A stretch of DNA of 64,000 nucleotides from NCBI RefSeq assembly GCF_004341625.1, contig NZ_SLZG01000019.1, positions 41,444 through 105,443 of the forward strand, written 5' to 3'. Shown here piece by piece: positions 32,760 through 41,473 of this stretch. Below the pieces are notes generated by a model. The model was not told the origin of the DNA and did no database searches. It saw only the letters and a list, made by a program, of their open reading frames with translations. The translations under genes were made by a program, and so were the position numbers. Position 1 is the stretch's first letter. Every line of letters starts with the position of its first letter. Source of the DNA: Rhizobium sp. BK376. GTDB lineage: Bacteria > Pseudomonadota > Alphaproteobacteria > Rhizobiales > Rhizobiaceae.

Positions 32760-32791
32760 ATGTCCGAAATCACCCTCTTCTGTGACATTGC
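32760..32791 (+). repeat. 32-bp direct repeat, right copy
   Basis: The right partner of the repeat at 31615. In this copy the frame stays open for 34 codons (MSEITLFCDIAGSRIGILWM and so on) and ends just before the start of the gene at 32861. Confidence 0.6.
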
Positions 32792-32860
32792 TGGCTCCCG
32801 GATCGGCATCCTATGGATGTATTCGGCGATGGGGAATCGCTTCATCAACGGAGGGTTGGG

Positions 32861-33328
32861 ATGAAGACCGAGCAAGCCTATGGAGCGGTCGCGTGGAACA
32901 CTTCCACGAAGAGTGGGAAAAGTCCGGATCACAATGATCCACCATCCTTTAGCGCCTCGCTGGAAGGCCTGCTGAAAGTCGAGTCCCCATCCATCAAGGA
33001 CGAGGGTGAACCCGATCCGAACGCCTCGATAACCGAGAAAGAGAAGAAAGCGCATGAGGCGGTTCTGGATACGTTTTCGCGGATCTCTACGATGAAACCC
33101 GAAGAGTTGATCCGGGCCAAGTATCTGGAGGCGCATCATCTCGCGGAGGATGAGGTCTCGAAGTTGCCACCAGACCAGCGTGCCCAAATTGAGCAGGAGA
33201 TCGAGGACGAAATAGACCGACAGATGGAAGCAGAGATTCGGCGAAAACACGATGAAGAGCTTCAGAAGGCCCAGAGTGCCTGTGGCCTCGGATCTGCAGA
33301 TACGCTTGTAGCGGCGGGCCAGGATTAG
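32861..33328 (+). CDS. hypothetical protein, tandem paralogue A
   Basis: This 155-residue soluble protein has an acidic, low-complexity N-terminal half and a helical conserved block at about residues 85-130 (EELIRAKYLEAHHLAEDEVS, then PPDQRAQIEQEIEDEIDRQM). The gene downstream has the same block, so the two are tandem paralogues. GGAGGG eleven bases ahead fixes the ATG at 32861. The family is unknown to me; the block resembles short helical motifs at the end of various rhizobial proteins, and a role as a secreted or regulatory peptide cannot be judged. Confidence 0.65.
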   Translation: MKTEQAYGAVAWNTSTKSGKSPDHNDPPSFSASLEGLLKVESPSIKDEGEPDPNASITEKEKKAHEAVLDTFSRISTMKPEELIRAKYLEAHHLAEDEVSKLPPDQRAQIEQEIEDEIDRQMEAEIRRKHDEELQKAQSACGLGSADTLVAAGQD

Positions 33329-33375
33329 AACTGAGCCCGACATTCCACTACCACAGTAAGCAAGGGAAAACTCCA

Positions 33376-33780
33376 ATGAAGATCGAGATTGCACATGGCA
33401 CGCCTGTGCTAGACCCCTTCAAGAACTCGAAGGGAGCCCTGAAAGCCGAAGTCTCATTCGCCTCCTTCATGGACACGACCGCTCTCGGAACTCCCGGAGG
33501 AATCACCGGGGGCGAGGACGGTGAAAGCGACCCGGAGGATAACGGCCTGAGTGCCAAGGACAAGAACAGCAGCCAGTCGATCTTGGGCGAGTTTGCCAAG
33601 TGGGCGCACATGACGCCTGCCGAGCGGATCCGCGCCCAGTATCTCGAAGCTCACGGTATGTCCGAGGCAGACGTGTCCCATCTGCCCCCGGAAGTCCGGC
33701 AGGCGATTGAGGACGAGATCAAGAAGCAGATCGAAGGGCAAACGAGAGAGCAGGCCGCTTCCACCAGCGCTGCGGTGTGA
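33376..33780 (+). CDS. hypothetical protein, tandem paralogue B
   Basis: The 134-residue protein is the second of a tandem pair. Its C-terminal block (PAERIRAQYLEAHGMSEADV, then PPEVRQAIEDEIKKQIEGQT) aligns closely with that of paralogue A. The N-terminal half is glycine- and acid-rich and unlike it. AAGGGAAAACTCC precedes the ATG. The spacing of 47 bp suggests a two-gene unit. Function unknown. Its stop nearly meets the end of the convergent aldehyde dehydrogenase gene. Confidence 0.65.
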   Translation: MKIEIAHGTPVLDPFKNSKGALKAEVSFASFMDTTALGTPGGITGGEDGESDPEDNGLSAKDKNSSQSILGEFAKWAHMTPAERIRAQYLEAHGMSEADVSHLPPEVRQAIEDEIKKQIEGQTREQAASTSAAV

Positions 33781-33803
33781 CGTCTCCCGGACGCTTCAAC
33801 GCC

Positions 33804-35393
33804 TCAGCCGCTGCGGCTGACCCTGATGCCGCTGGCAATGCGCGGAAGGCTTTCGACGCTTTCCGGCGCGAGCTCCCTGGGCAGAAGCTGTCCGGGGAGG
33901 TTCTGGTAGGAGACGGGCCTCAGGAAACGCCGAATGGCCATTGTGCCGACCGAGGTCGTCCTGCTGTCCGAAGTAGCCGGGAACGGTCCGCCATGCACCA
34001 TGGCATCGGACACTTCGACCCCGGTCGGCCAACCATTGGCGAGGATGCGTCCTACCTTTCGCTCAAGGACCGGTAGCAACCGGGAAGCGTCGGAATAGTC
34101 TTGCTCATCGATATGGAGCGTAGCCGTCAGCTGGCCCTCCAAGCTTTCCGCCAGTTCGACGAATTCGTCGAGATTCGCGCAACGGATGAGAAGACTGCTC
34201 GCACCGAAGACTTCCTCCGCAAGGTGCGGATCCGAGAGGAATTCGGGCACGCTCGTCTCGAAGAACGTCGCCGGGCTGCGATTGACTTCGCCCGACGACT
34301 TTCCGACTGCGACCCTCCTGACACCACTGTGCCCATACAGGGTCTGGACGCCGCGATCGAAGGCCGCGTGGATACCGGGGGTGAGCATTGGCCCCGCTTC
34401 GGTTTTCGCCACAAGCTGGGCGCTCGATTCGACGAATGCGTTGAGGTCTTCCCCGTCGACCGCCACGAGAATTCCTGGATTTGTGCAGAGCTGCCCTGCT
34501 CCGACCGTCAGCGAGCCGACGAATCCTGCGGCGAGCTCGTCAGTCCGCTTCTTCAGGGCTGCGGGGAACAGGAAGACAGGATTCACGCTCGACATCTCCG
34601 CGTATACGGGGATCGGCTCCCTGCGCCGGGCGGCGATCTCGCAGAGGGCGATCCCGCCCGCGCGCGATCCCGTGAAGCCGACCGCCTTGATCGCAGGGTG
34701 AGCCACAAGTACGGCGCCCGTTTCGTTGGCTCCCGGAAGAAGCGCGAATACGCCTTCCGGAAGGCCAGAATCGATAACCGCCTTGCGCACCGCGCGTCCG
34801 GCAAGTTCGCCAGTGCCCGGATGGGCCAGGTGTCCCTTGACGACGACAGGGCACCCCGCTGCAAGTGCCGATGCCGTATCTCCGCCTGCGACCGAGAACG
34901 CCAGTGGAAAGTTGCTCGACCCGAATACGGCGACTGGGCCGAGCCCGATCTGGCGGAGCCTTATGTCGGGGCGCGGAAGCGGCTGCCTGTCTGGCATCGC
35001 CTCGTCGACGCGGAGATCGAGCCATTCGCCGGAGCGAACGACGCGAGCGAACAATCGAAGCTGGTTGACCGTTCTCGTGAATTCTCCCTGAAGCCGGAAC
35101 CTCGGCAAGCCCGTTTCCTCGACAGCGCGGTCGAGCAGTTCCGGCCCGATCGCTTCGACATTGTCGGCGATCCGCTCAAGGAAAGCCGCCCTCGCATCGA
35201 GGCTGGCGGAGCGATAGACATCGAACGCTTCGTCCGCGAGGCGACAGGCACGATCGACATCGGCTGCGGTCGCAAGCGCGAAGGCTGGGGAGAGCTGCTC
35301 ACCAGTCGAAGGGTTGGTCGCGCGGAATTCCTTCTCGGATGATGAGGCGGCATCGCCCCCGATGATGGGATCGCCGGTGATTTGAATGGACAA
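33804..35393 (-). CDS. aldehyde dehydrogenase, ketoglutarate-semialdehyde type
   Basis: The 529-residue protein fits the 2,5-dioxovalerate (alpha-ketoglutarate semialdehyde) dehydrogenase branch of the aldehyde dehydrogenase superfamily, which has about 525 residues. Landmarks are GPVAVFGSSNFPLAFSVAGG and the cofactor segment AVGFTGSRAGG. The catalytic Glu region is PVYAEMSSVNPVF and the catalytic Cys lies in VGAGQLCTNPG. It would use NAD(P) and end the oxidative degradation of sugars or hydroxyproline; no other gene of those pathways is close. I start it at the TTG at 35393, six bases after GGAG, which gives LSIQITGDPIIGG. It is divergent from a GlxA-type regulator with operator site 6 in the gap. 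Confidence 0.82.
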   Translation of the reverse strand: MSIQITGDPIIGGDAASSSEKEFRATNPSTGEQLSPAFALATAADVDRACRLADEAFDVYRSASLDARAAFLERIADNVEAIGPELLDRAVEETGLPRFRLQGEFTRTVNQLRLFARVVRSGEWLDLRVDEAMPDRQPLPRPDIRLRQIGLGPVAVFGSSNFPLAFSVAGGDTASALAAGCPVVVKGHLAHPGTGELAGRAVRKAVIDSGLPEGVFALLPGANETGAVLVAHPAIKAVGFTGSRAGGIALCEIAARRREPIPVYAEMSSVNPVFLFPAALKKRTDELAAGFVGSLTVGAGQLCTNPGILVAVDGEDLNAFVESSAQLVAKTEAGPMLTPGIHAAFDRGVQTLYGHSGVRRVAVGKSSGEVNRSPATFFETSVPEFLSDPHLAEEVFGASSLLIRCANLDEFVELAESLEGQLTATLHIDEQDYSDASRLLPVLERKVGRILANGWPTGVEVSDAMVHGGPFPATSDSRTTSVGTMAIRRFLRPVSYQNLPGQLLPRELAPESVESLPRIASGIRVSRSG

Positions 35394-35534
35394 GAGCTTC
35401 TCCAATGTTTGGGCTCCCGCTTCCGGAGGACGGGCGCCGTGAGACGATGCGGGCGCGAATGGACTGACGGGAATGCAAAGCGTACTCTCGTTGACGGGCT
35501 GAGACTTGTGCCCAAATTTGAGGGATTGCTCGAC

Positions 35535-35550
35535 CCATACTGATGTATAG
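35535..35550. promoter_or_regulatory. operator palindrome, site 6 (between aldehyde dehydrogenase and GlxA-type genes)
   Basis: CCATAC TGAT GTATAG lies in the 237-bp divergent gap, 80 bp before the regulator ATG at 35631 and 141 bp before the dehydrogenase start at 35393. Confidence 0.7.
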
Positions 35551-35630
35551 TTGAGGAGTTTGGTGCGGCAATGAGATCCAGCCGCGTGCCTTGGTGCCCC
35601 GCAGAACCGTTTGAAATTGGAAGCCACTGA

Positions 35631-36572
35631 ATGCCTAGGGTCGGTCTCGTCATCTATCCCGAATTCGCTGCCATGAGCTTCGCCGCCATGACCGCGTTCG
35701 AGATGGTGAACCTGCGGCGCGGACGCCCCGTCTACGAGATCGAAATGGTCTCCCAACATGGCGGTCTAGTTCGAAGCTCTCTGGGCGCCGATGTCACGAC
35801 CGCAAAACTTGGCGATACCGAGCTGGACACCGCGATCGTCGCAGGTGCCGACAGGCTGCAGACCTTCGATCAGGGTCTTCTGACGACGCTGCGGGAGACT
35901 GCGTCGACGCGAACACGAACGGCAGCGATTTGCACGGGCACCTTTGCGCTGGCGGAAGCTGGGCTTCTCGATGGACGCAGGGCCACTACCCACTGGTACT
36001 ATGCGACCGAATTCCGTGAGCGCTTCCCGGCCGTGCGTATCGACGAGGACCGGATCTTTATCAACGACGGCGCTTTCTGGACTTCTGCGGGTATGTCGGC
36101 TGGAACCGACATGGCGATAGCAATGATCGACGAGGATCTCGGGCCGGACATGGCCAAGGAGGTCGCTCGCATGCTGGTGGTGCAGAGCCGTCGCTCCGGA
36201 GGACAGCTCCAATTTTCCGCCCTTCTCGAACTCGACGCCAAGTCGGACAGGATCCAGAACGCCGTCGCCTATGCGCGGGCGAACCTCGGAAGCGGTCTTT
36301 CGGTCGAGGATCTCGCCCGGGTCGCGAACCTCAGCTCCCGCCAGTTCAGCCGAGCCTTTCGCGACGAGACGGGACAGTCGCCCGCCAAGGCTATCGAGCG
36401 CATGCGTGCTGAGGCCGCACGCCAGATGCTCGAGGAAGGCAGACATCCCATCGAGTATATCGCGAGGGCGACCGGATTTAGCGACAGGGACCGGATGCGT
36501 AAGGCCTTCATCAGCCTCTTCGGTCAACCTCCGCAGACGATGCGGCGCGCGGTGAAGGCGGCCCGATCCTGA
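35631..36572 (+). CDS. GlxA/FtrA-type AraC family transcriptional regulator
   Basis: The 313-residue regulator shares its whole architecture with the one at 12450. The DJ-1/PfpI-like domain starts PRVGLVIYPEFAAMSFAAMT and has the elbow AICTGTFALAEAGLLDGR with TTHW. A C-terminal AraC helix-turn-helix pair follows (LSVEDLARVANLSSRQFSRA and IARATGFSDRDRMRKAFISL). Its ATG is well placed at the first strand. It lies divergent from the aldehyde dehydrogenase, the probable target, and just upstream of the emrBA-type efflux genes. The pairing of a palindrome with both members of this paralogous pair argues that they sit under one higher regulator. Confidence 0.88.
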   Translation: MPRVGLVIYPEFAAMSFAAMTAFEMVNLRRGRPVYEIEMVSQHGGLVRSSLGADVTTAKLGDTELDTAIVAGADRLQTFDQGLLTTLRETASTRTRTAAICTGTFALAEAGLLDGRRATTHWYYATEFRERFPAVRIDEDRIFINDGAFWTSAGMSAGTDMAIAMIDEDLGPDMAKEVARMLVVQSRRSGGQLQFSALLELDAKSDRIQNAVAYARANLGSGLSVEDLARVANLSSRQFSRAFRDETGQSPAKAIERMRAEAARQMLEEGRHPIEYIARATGFSDRDRMRKAFISLFGQPPQTMRRAVKAARS

Positions 36573-36579
36573 AGGTGGA

Positions 36580-36595
36580 CCATACGCCTGTATAG
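36580..36595. promoter_or_regulatory. operator palindrome, site 7
   Basis: CCATAC GCCT GTATAG begins eight bases after the stop of the GlxA-type gene and 254 bp before the MFS gene. With site 8 it forms a pair 178 bp apart in front of the efflux genes, which could allow looping. Confidence 0.65.
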
Positions 36596-36757
36596 CTATC
36601 AGTGGACGGTGACTCGGCGCATGGTCCTCCTACCGACTCGGTCCTCCCACGTGTCGGAGCCCGTCCCGGTGCGACGTCCCCCCTCTCGCCGACCGCGGAC
36701 GGGCCGCGCGCTTCCGAAACCCTGCAGTGCCGACAGCAACAAGCAGTTCGGCTCCAA

Positions 36758-36773
36758 CCATACATCCGTATAG
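36758..36773. promoter_or_regulatory. operator palindrome, site 8 (upstream of emrB-type gene)
   Basis: CCATAC ATCC GTATAG lies 76 bp before the ATG of the DHA2 transporter gene and is the promoter-proximal member of a two-site pair. Confidence 0.7.
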
Positions 36774-36848
36774 GTTCGAGAATGCCCGCGTGATCGTAAG
36801 TTACGGCTTCGAGACAGGAGCGGTCAGACGATAGCGCATGGTGTGCCA

Positions 36849-38435
36849 ATGACGACGGTAGAGAGCATTGCCCCGGCTCCCTCGGCTGAAGCTAAAGTCG
36901 CGACCGACAAGATCCTGTTTCTTGCGCTCGCCCTCACCTCATCCTTTTTCGTCACGCTCGCCGCGCAGTTTGTGACCACGAACATCTCCGACCTCCAGGG
37001 CGCTATCGGCGCCACACCCGACGAAGCTTCGTGGCTCTCCACGGTCTACACCATGGGCAACTTCGCGGGGATCGTCTGCGCCGCACCGCTTTCGCGGACA
37101 TTTGGCATCGGGCCGTACGCCTTCGCCAATGCCGTGATCCTCTGCGTGGTGTCGATACTATGCGCGGGTGCGCCCCCACTTGACGTCTTCATTGCGCTTC
37201 GCGCAATACAGGGTGTGGCGGCCGGGTGCTTTGGTCCGATCGCCTTCATGTCGGTCTTCATCGTTCTCGGTGGGCCTCGGCTGCCGACGGGGCTTTTCCT
37301 TCTGGCCTTCGTTCTTCTCTTCCCGACGACAGTTGGCCCTGTCGCGTCCGGATATCTCGAAGAGTATGTGGGCTGGAAGGCGCTTTTCGTTGCTCAGGCA
37401 ACGATCGGCGGCCTGATAGCGATCGGCGCGCTGTTTGTGTACCAGTGGCTGCCACCCAAATGGGAATCCTTGAAGATCGACTGGCTGGCGGTCTTCCTGC
37501 TGTCCTCGGGACTGGCACTGATGGTTCTTGTCGCCAATCAGGGCACCCGCCGCTTCTGGTATGAAAGCGATATGATCGGCTGGGCGACGGCGGGAAGCAT
37601 TGGCGCCTTCGCGGGGTTCGCCTTCCTATGCGCGTTCTCGCCGAAACCGATCATATCGCCGAGACTCTTCATCGACCACAATTTCGGCCCACCTGTAGCC
37701 CTCAACCTCGTCTTCCGCGCAGGCTTCGCAGTAACGACCTACCTCGTTCCCCAATTCCTTGCGATCGTCCAGGGATACCGCCCGCTCGATATCGCCAATC
37801 TACTGATGTGGGGGGTGATGGCACAGCTCCTTGTGCTGCCTCTCGTCTGGGTGCTGCTGCAGGTCCTGGAGACGCGGTTGGTGATGGCGCTCGGGCTGTT
37901 GCTCTGCAGCGTCGCGACAGGCGTCCTGCTCGACAGCACCGGGCTTTCGGCAGCCGACCAGTTCCGCATCCCCATCATGGCATTCGGCGTCGGACAGGTC
38001 CTGTTCCTCGCTTCCGACGTGATCATCGGCGCCATGGCGATCAAGCCCGCGGACGCGGCTACGGCCGCCTTCGGCTTCAACATGGGAACCCTCGGAGGAA
38101 CGACGATCGGCGTCGGGCTGGTCAGCGACCTCGTGACGGAACGCGAGAAATTCCATTCGAGCCTTCTGACCGAGACGATATCGCTCTTCGATTACCTGGA
38201 CGACGCCAGGATCAGTGCGCTGGCAGCCGGGCTGACGAGCAAGCTCGCCGACGAACACGCCGCTAACGTCCAGGCCGTTTCTGTCGTTGCGAACGCGGCC
38301 AGGCGGCAGGCGTGGGTGCTTGCCTTCAACGACGGCTTTCTGGTGGTGGCCGGGGTGCTGATCGTGAGCGCGCTCGGCGTTCTGATCATCGGCCATCATC
38401 CGCCGCTCGCGAGTATTGGAGATCATGGAAAATGA
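36849..38435 (+). CDS. emrB: DHA2-family MFS drug efflux transporter (EmrB-like)
   Basis: The 528-residue protein has the 14-helix plan of the DHA2 drug/proton antiporters. Typical parts are the first helix (ILFLALALTSSFFVTLAAQF), the motif-A region LQGAIGATPDEASWLSTVYT, the motif-C-like VGPVASGYLEEYVGWKALF and a final helix FLVVAGVLIVSALGVLIIG. It would export drugs or plant phenolics with an HlyD-type adaptor. The adaptor gene overlaps its stop by ATGA. The ATG at 36849 is preferred over a GTG six bases earlier; neither has a strong ribosome binding site. Two operator palindromes precede it. Confidence 0.87.
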   Translation: MTTVESIAPAPSAEAKVATDKILFLALALTSSFFVTLAAQFVTTNISDLQGAIGATPDEASWLSTVYTMGNFAGIVCAAPLSRTFGIGPYAFANAVILCVVSILCAGAPPLDVFIALRAIQGVAAGCFGPIAFMSVFIVLGGPRLPTGLFLLAFVLLFPTTVGPVASGYLEEYVGWKALFVAQATIGGLIAIGALFVYQWLPPKWESLKIDWLAVFLLSSGLALMVLVANQGTRRFWYESDMIGWATAGSIGAFAGFAFLCAFSPKPIISPRLFIDHNFGPPVALNLVFRAGFAVTTYLVPQFLAIVQGYRPLDIANLLMWGVMAQLLVLPLVWVLLQVLETRLVMALGLLLCSVATGVLLDSTGLSAADQFRIPIMAFGVGQVLFLASDVIIGAMAIKPADAATAAFGFNMGTLGGTTIGVGLVSDLVTEREKFHSSLLTETISLFDYLDDARISALAAGLTSKLADEHAANVQAVSVVANAARRQAWVLAFNDGFLVVAGVLIVSALGVLIIGHHPPLASIGDHGK

Positions 38436-39476
38436 GATTTGGCTATGCCCTGACTGGCGGCGTCCTGATTGCCGCCTCCACCTTCCTTGTCGCATCCGCG
38501 GCTCTGATGCCGGGCACCTGGCTACCGAGCTTCCGCTCCGACATCACCGACAATGCATACGTTCGGGGAGAGATTACGCCCATCAGCCCAAAAATCTCCG
38601 GCTATCTCGTGGAAGTGCTGGTGCAGGACAATCAGGCGGTCAAGCGCGGGGACTCCTGTTTCGAGTAGACGACACCGACTTCAAGGCAAAGGTGCTTCAG
38701 GCAGAGGCACAGCTGGCGGCGGACAATGCCGCAATCGAGAACCTGGACAGCGAAATCGAGTTGCAGAAGGCCGTGGTGCGACTGGCAAATGCGGCCCTGC
38801 AAGGCGCCGATGCCGAAGCCTACCGGGCAAAGCGCGACTTCGACCGTGCAACGAACCTGTCTCAGAGCGGTTCCGGTTCCGGCGCCAATGTCGACACGAC
38901 GCAGGCGGCCAGCCTAAGGGCGGACGCGGCCGTCGCCGCAGCACAAGCCAACGTCGAGGCATCCAGACGTCAGGTCCATGTCTTCGAAACCAAGCGACCG
39001 CAGCTTCTGGCCGCGATTTCTTCGGCGGAGGCTGCCGTGAAGCTCGCCCAGTTCGATCTCGACGGAACGATCGTCCGCTCGCCCGAGGACGGATGGGTCG
39101 GCGCGAAGCAGGCGCAGCTGGGACAGTACGTGAAGCCCGGGGGGCTCGTTATCCCATTCGTCTCCGACGACGTCTGGGTCGTGGCAAATTTCAAGGAAAC
39201 GCAGCTTCCGGAGATCTCCATCGGTCAGGAAGTCTCAATCGATTTCGACGGGATCGATGCCCCATCGTTCAAGGGCCACGTCGAGAGCCTGTCTCCCGCC
39301 AGCGGCGCCCAGTTCGCGCTACTGCCTCCTGACAATGCGACGGGTAATTTCACGAGGATCGTCAGCGGGTTCCGGTCCGGATCGGTGTTGATCCCGGTCA
39401 GCAGAAAAGAGACCAGCTCCGACCGGGCATGTCCGCCATGGTGCGGCTGCTGAAGGAGCGAAGACCCGCTCAATAG
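38432..39476 (+). pseudogene. emrA: EmrA/HlyD-type efflux adaptor interrupted by two frameshifts
   Basis: The sequence encodes a full adaptor only if two single-base deletions are corrected. Frame one gives the membrane anchor (YALTGGVLIAASTFLVASAA) and lipoyl start (GYLVEVLVQDNQAVKRGD) to about 38653. A shift after GGGGAC is needed for LFRVDDTDFKAKVLQAEAQL and the coiled-coil hairpin. Near 39364 a second shift restores VPVRIGVDPGQQKRDQLRPG and MSAMVRLLKERRPAQ to a TAG at 39474. The extent and order of domains are otherwise complete (about 348 codons). It is either a recently inactivated gene or an assembly error at short homopolymers. It overlaps the transporter stop by ATGA. Confidence 0.85.
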
Positions 39477-40267
39477 AAGACGAGCTTGTCGATGCTGATC
39501 TCGGCAAAGACCGAAGGATCAGGCTTTTCCAGCTCGGTCGTCCGGTACATCGTCCTGCGCGAGGCGAACCTGATGCCCTGTATCTGGACGAAGTCCTTCA
39601 GAACGCTGGTGACGGATGCACTCAGGAGATCGAACCGGAATTCCTGCCATCGCATCATGCCGTCCATGCCGACATGGCACATTATCTTCGGAGCGTGCCC
39701 GGGAATATGGGGCGGATAGGAAATCTGTGCCCTGCGGATCGTCTCCTCGCCGACTTGGTGCGGCTGCAGCTCCGCGACTTCGAACCCCGCTGATGCAAAG
39801 AGAAATGGCTGGGTCACGACGTTCCAGATGGAATAGCTGCATATGTACGCGAGCTGGAAGTCGTCCCACGGCCTGTCGACGCTCATCTCGGCGAAGGAGG
39901 AACGGGGATTGTACTGCGTCTCCACATAGCCGCCGTCGGCACTGTCGATCGCCAGCACCTTGGGAGTGAAGTTACTTTCGATGGGTCGGGGATCCGTGCA
40001 GTGGAGCCGCACGGTCTGATCCAGCAGGCCAAGCTCGAACAGGCCGCCAACCGATGCCGAAGGACCGCCCCGCGTCGACCAGAGGTCGCCCTCTATCCTG
40101 AACCTTCCCTGGGCTCGCCGATACATCGCGAAGAGGTGCTGCCCGCCATGCGCATCCATGATGTCGTCGATCAGAGTGCGCGTTGGCGTTGCCTCACCCA
40201 TTGGCGGGACATCATGCCTGCAGGAGCTTGGCGGCGCTTCGGCGAACGAAACTTGCGACGTAACCAT
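39470..40267 (-). CDS. hypothetical protein
   Basis: I do not recognise this 265-residue protein with confidence. It has TLIDDIMDAHGGQHLFAMYR near residue 32, then FRIEGDLWSTRGG, a strand-rich body and VTSVLKDFVQIQGIRFASRR near the end. The layout of alternating strands is reminiscent of LolA-like lipoprotein-carrier folds, but there is no signal peptide. GGAGG upstream supports the ATG at 40267. The gene converges on and slightly overlaps the end of the emrA remnant. The gap upstream (40268-40420 and the promoter side) shows no operator palindrome. Confidence 0.6.
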   Translation of the reverse strand: MVTSQVSFAEAPPSSCRHDVPPMGEATPTRTLIDDIMDAHGGQHLFAMYRRAQGRFRIEGDLWSTRGGPSASVGGLFELGLLDQTVRLHCTDPRPIESNFTPKVLAIDSADGGYVETQYNPRSSFAEMSVDRPWDDFQLAYICSYSIWNVVTQPFLFASAGFEVAELQPHQVGEETIRRAQISYPPHIPGHAPKIMCHVGMDGMMRWQEFRFDLLSASVTSVLKDFVQIQGIRFASRRTMYRTTELEKPDPSVFAEISIDKLVFY

Positions 40268-40420
40268 ATCGGCAGACCTCCGACTGGGGGTATCGAAAAT
40301 GAATCAAGTGAAGCGGCTATCTGTCTGACCTTGGTGACAGAATGGGAAAGTTAGCGAAATTTCTGCGTTTGCATATGACATATTTGACCGTGTTTTCGGC
40401 CACGACGCGCGGCAAGGGCG

Positions 40421-40789
40421 TTAGCCCGGCATAGCCGACTTGAGACTTTCGAGAAGAATCTCGTCGTCCACAGGCTTTTCCAGGAAGGCGATAGCCCCGG
40501 CCGCCAGCGCCGCTGCTCGAACGCTCGCATCGAACTGCGAGGTCAGGAATATGATAGGCGGTGCCGAATCTCGGGAGACGAGTTCCGCCTGAAGTTCGAT
40601 GCCGGACAGGCCTGCCATCTTTATGTCAAGGATGATGCACCCGATTCTTCCGAGGTGACACCCGGCGAGAAACTCCTCGGCCGAGGCGAACGTCTGCGTC
40701 CGGTATCCGCAGGATTTCAACAGATCCTGGAGAGCCTCCCGGATGGCAATGTCGTCGTCGACGATCGCGACCGATTGAACTTTGGACAT
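40421..40789 (-). CDS. single-domain response regulator
   Basis: The 122-residue protein consists of a receiver domain only. The acidic pocket is VAIVDDD (residues 7-13) and the phospho-acceptor is D55 in GCIILDIKMAG. The switch threonine lies in IIFLTSQ and the invariant lysine in EKPVDDE. Without an output domain it probably acts as a phosphate sink or relay for the histidine kinase encoded two genes upstream. It follows the FixJ-like regulator by 15 bp on the same strand. Confidence 0.85.
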   Translation of the reverse strand: MSKVQSVAIVDDDIAIREALQDLLKSCGYRTQTFASAEEFLAGCHLGRIGCIILDIKMAGLSGIELQAELVSRDSAPPIIFLTSQFDASVRAAALAAGAIAFLEKPVDDEILLESLKSAMPG

Positions 40790-40804
40790 CGCTGCCGCCT
40801 GCCT

Positions 40805-41473
40805 TCAGTTTTCATGCTCTGCGAGGCTAGGCAGCTGGGTAGGTGGTAGTGTCTTCCAGTGGGCGTAGATGACCTCGGCTTTGCGGACTAGATCGGGAAG
40901 CGTGCGGCTCCTAAGCTTCTTCATGAGGCTTGCCTTGTGAAGTTTGACGGTGATCTCGCTGAGGCTCATCTCGTAGGCGATCTGCTTGTTCATCAGGCCC
41001 TTGACGACGTGCCCCATGCACTCCCGTTCCCGCTTGGTGAGCGCCTTCGAAAGGGCGATGATGGCGTCTTGCTCAGCTTCCCGTTCCCGGCGTTCCCTAT
41101 CCCGCGCAAGGGCTGCCCTGACAGCATTGAACAGGTCCTCGTCGTTGAACGGCTTCGTCAGAAAGTCCAGTGCGCCCGCCTTCATCGCCTGGACGGTCAT
41201 CGGAATGTCGCCGAACCCCGTGATGAAGATGATCGGCATCCTATACCCGAGCGAGGCCAGTTGATGCTGAAGTTCGAGACCGTCAGTCCCTGGCATTCGG
41301 ACATCGAGGATTATGCAGCCGGGGCTGTCCGGCGGAACGCTGTCAAGGAAGGGAAGCGCGCTGTCGAAGGAAGCGGATCGCACGTCGATCGAACGAAGGA
41401 CGTCTGCGATCGCAAGCCGCATATCCTCGTCGTCATCGATGATGAATACGTCCACTGAAGATGGATCAGTCAT
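40805..41473 (-). CDS. FixJ-like LuxR-type response regulator
   Basis: The 222-residue protein has an N-terminal receiver with FIIDDDEDMRLAIADVLRS and the phospho-acceptor region IILDVRMPGTDGLELQ. Its switch region is FITGFGDIPMTVQAMKAGAL and the lysine is in LTKPFNDEDL. A C-terminal LuxR-type helix-turn-helix follows (LTKRERECMGHVVKGLMNKQ and ITVKLHKASLMKKL). It is the output partner of the kinase gene, whose end it overlaps by 8 bp. I start at the ATG at 41473, giving MTDPSSVDVFII. Targets are unknown, but control of the nearby redox and efflux genes would be a reasonable guess. Confidence 0.88.
   Translation of the reverse strand: MTDPSSVDVFIIDDDEDMRLAIADVLRSIDVRSASFDSALPFLDSVPPDSPGCIILDVRMPGTDGLELQHQLASLGYRMPIIFITGFGDIPMTVQAMKAGALDFLTKPFNDEDLFNAVRAALARDRERREREAEQDAIIALSKALTKRERECMGHVVKGLMNKQIAYEMSLSEITVKLHKASLMKKLRSRTLPDLVRKAEVIYAHWKTLPPTQLPSLAEHEN

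Noticed and set aside
34101..35342. 413-codon frame opposite the aldehyde dehydrogenase
   Set aside because: The opposite strand has all aldehyde dehydrogenase motifs; this frame has none.
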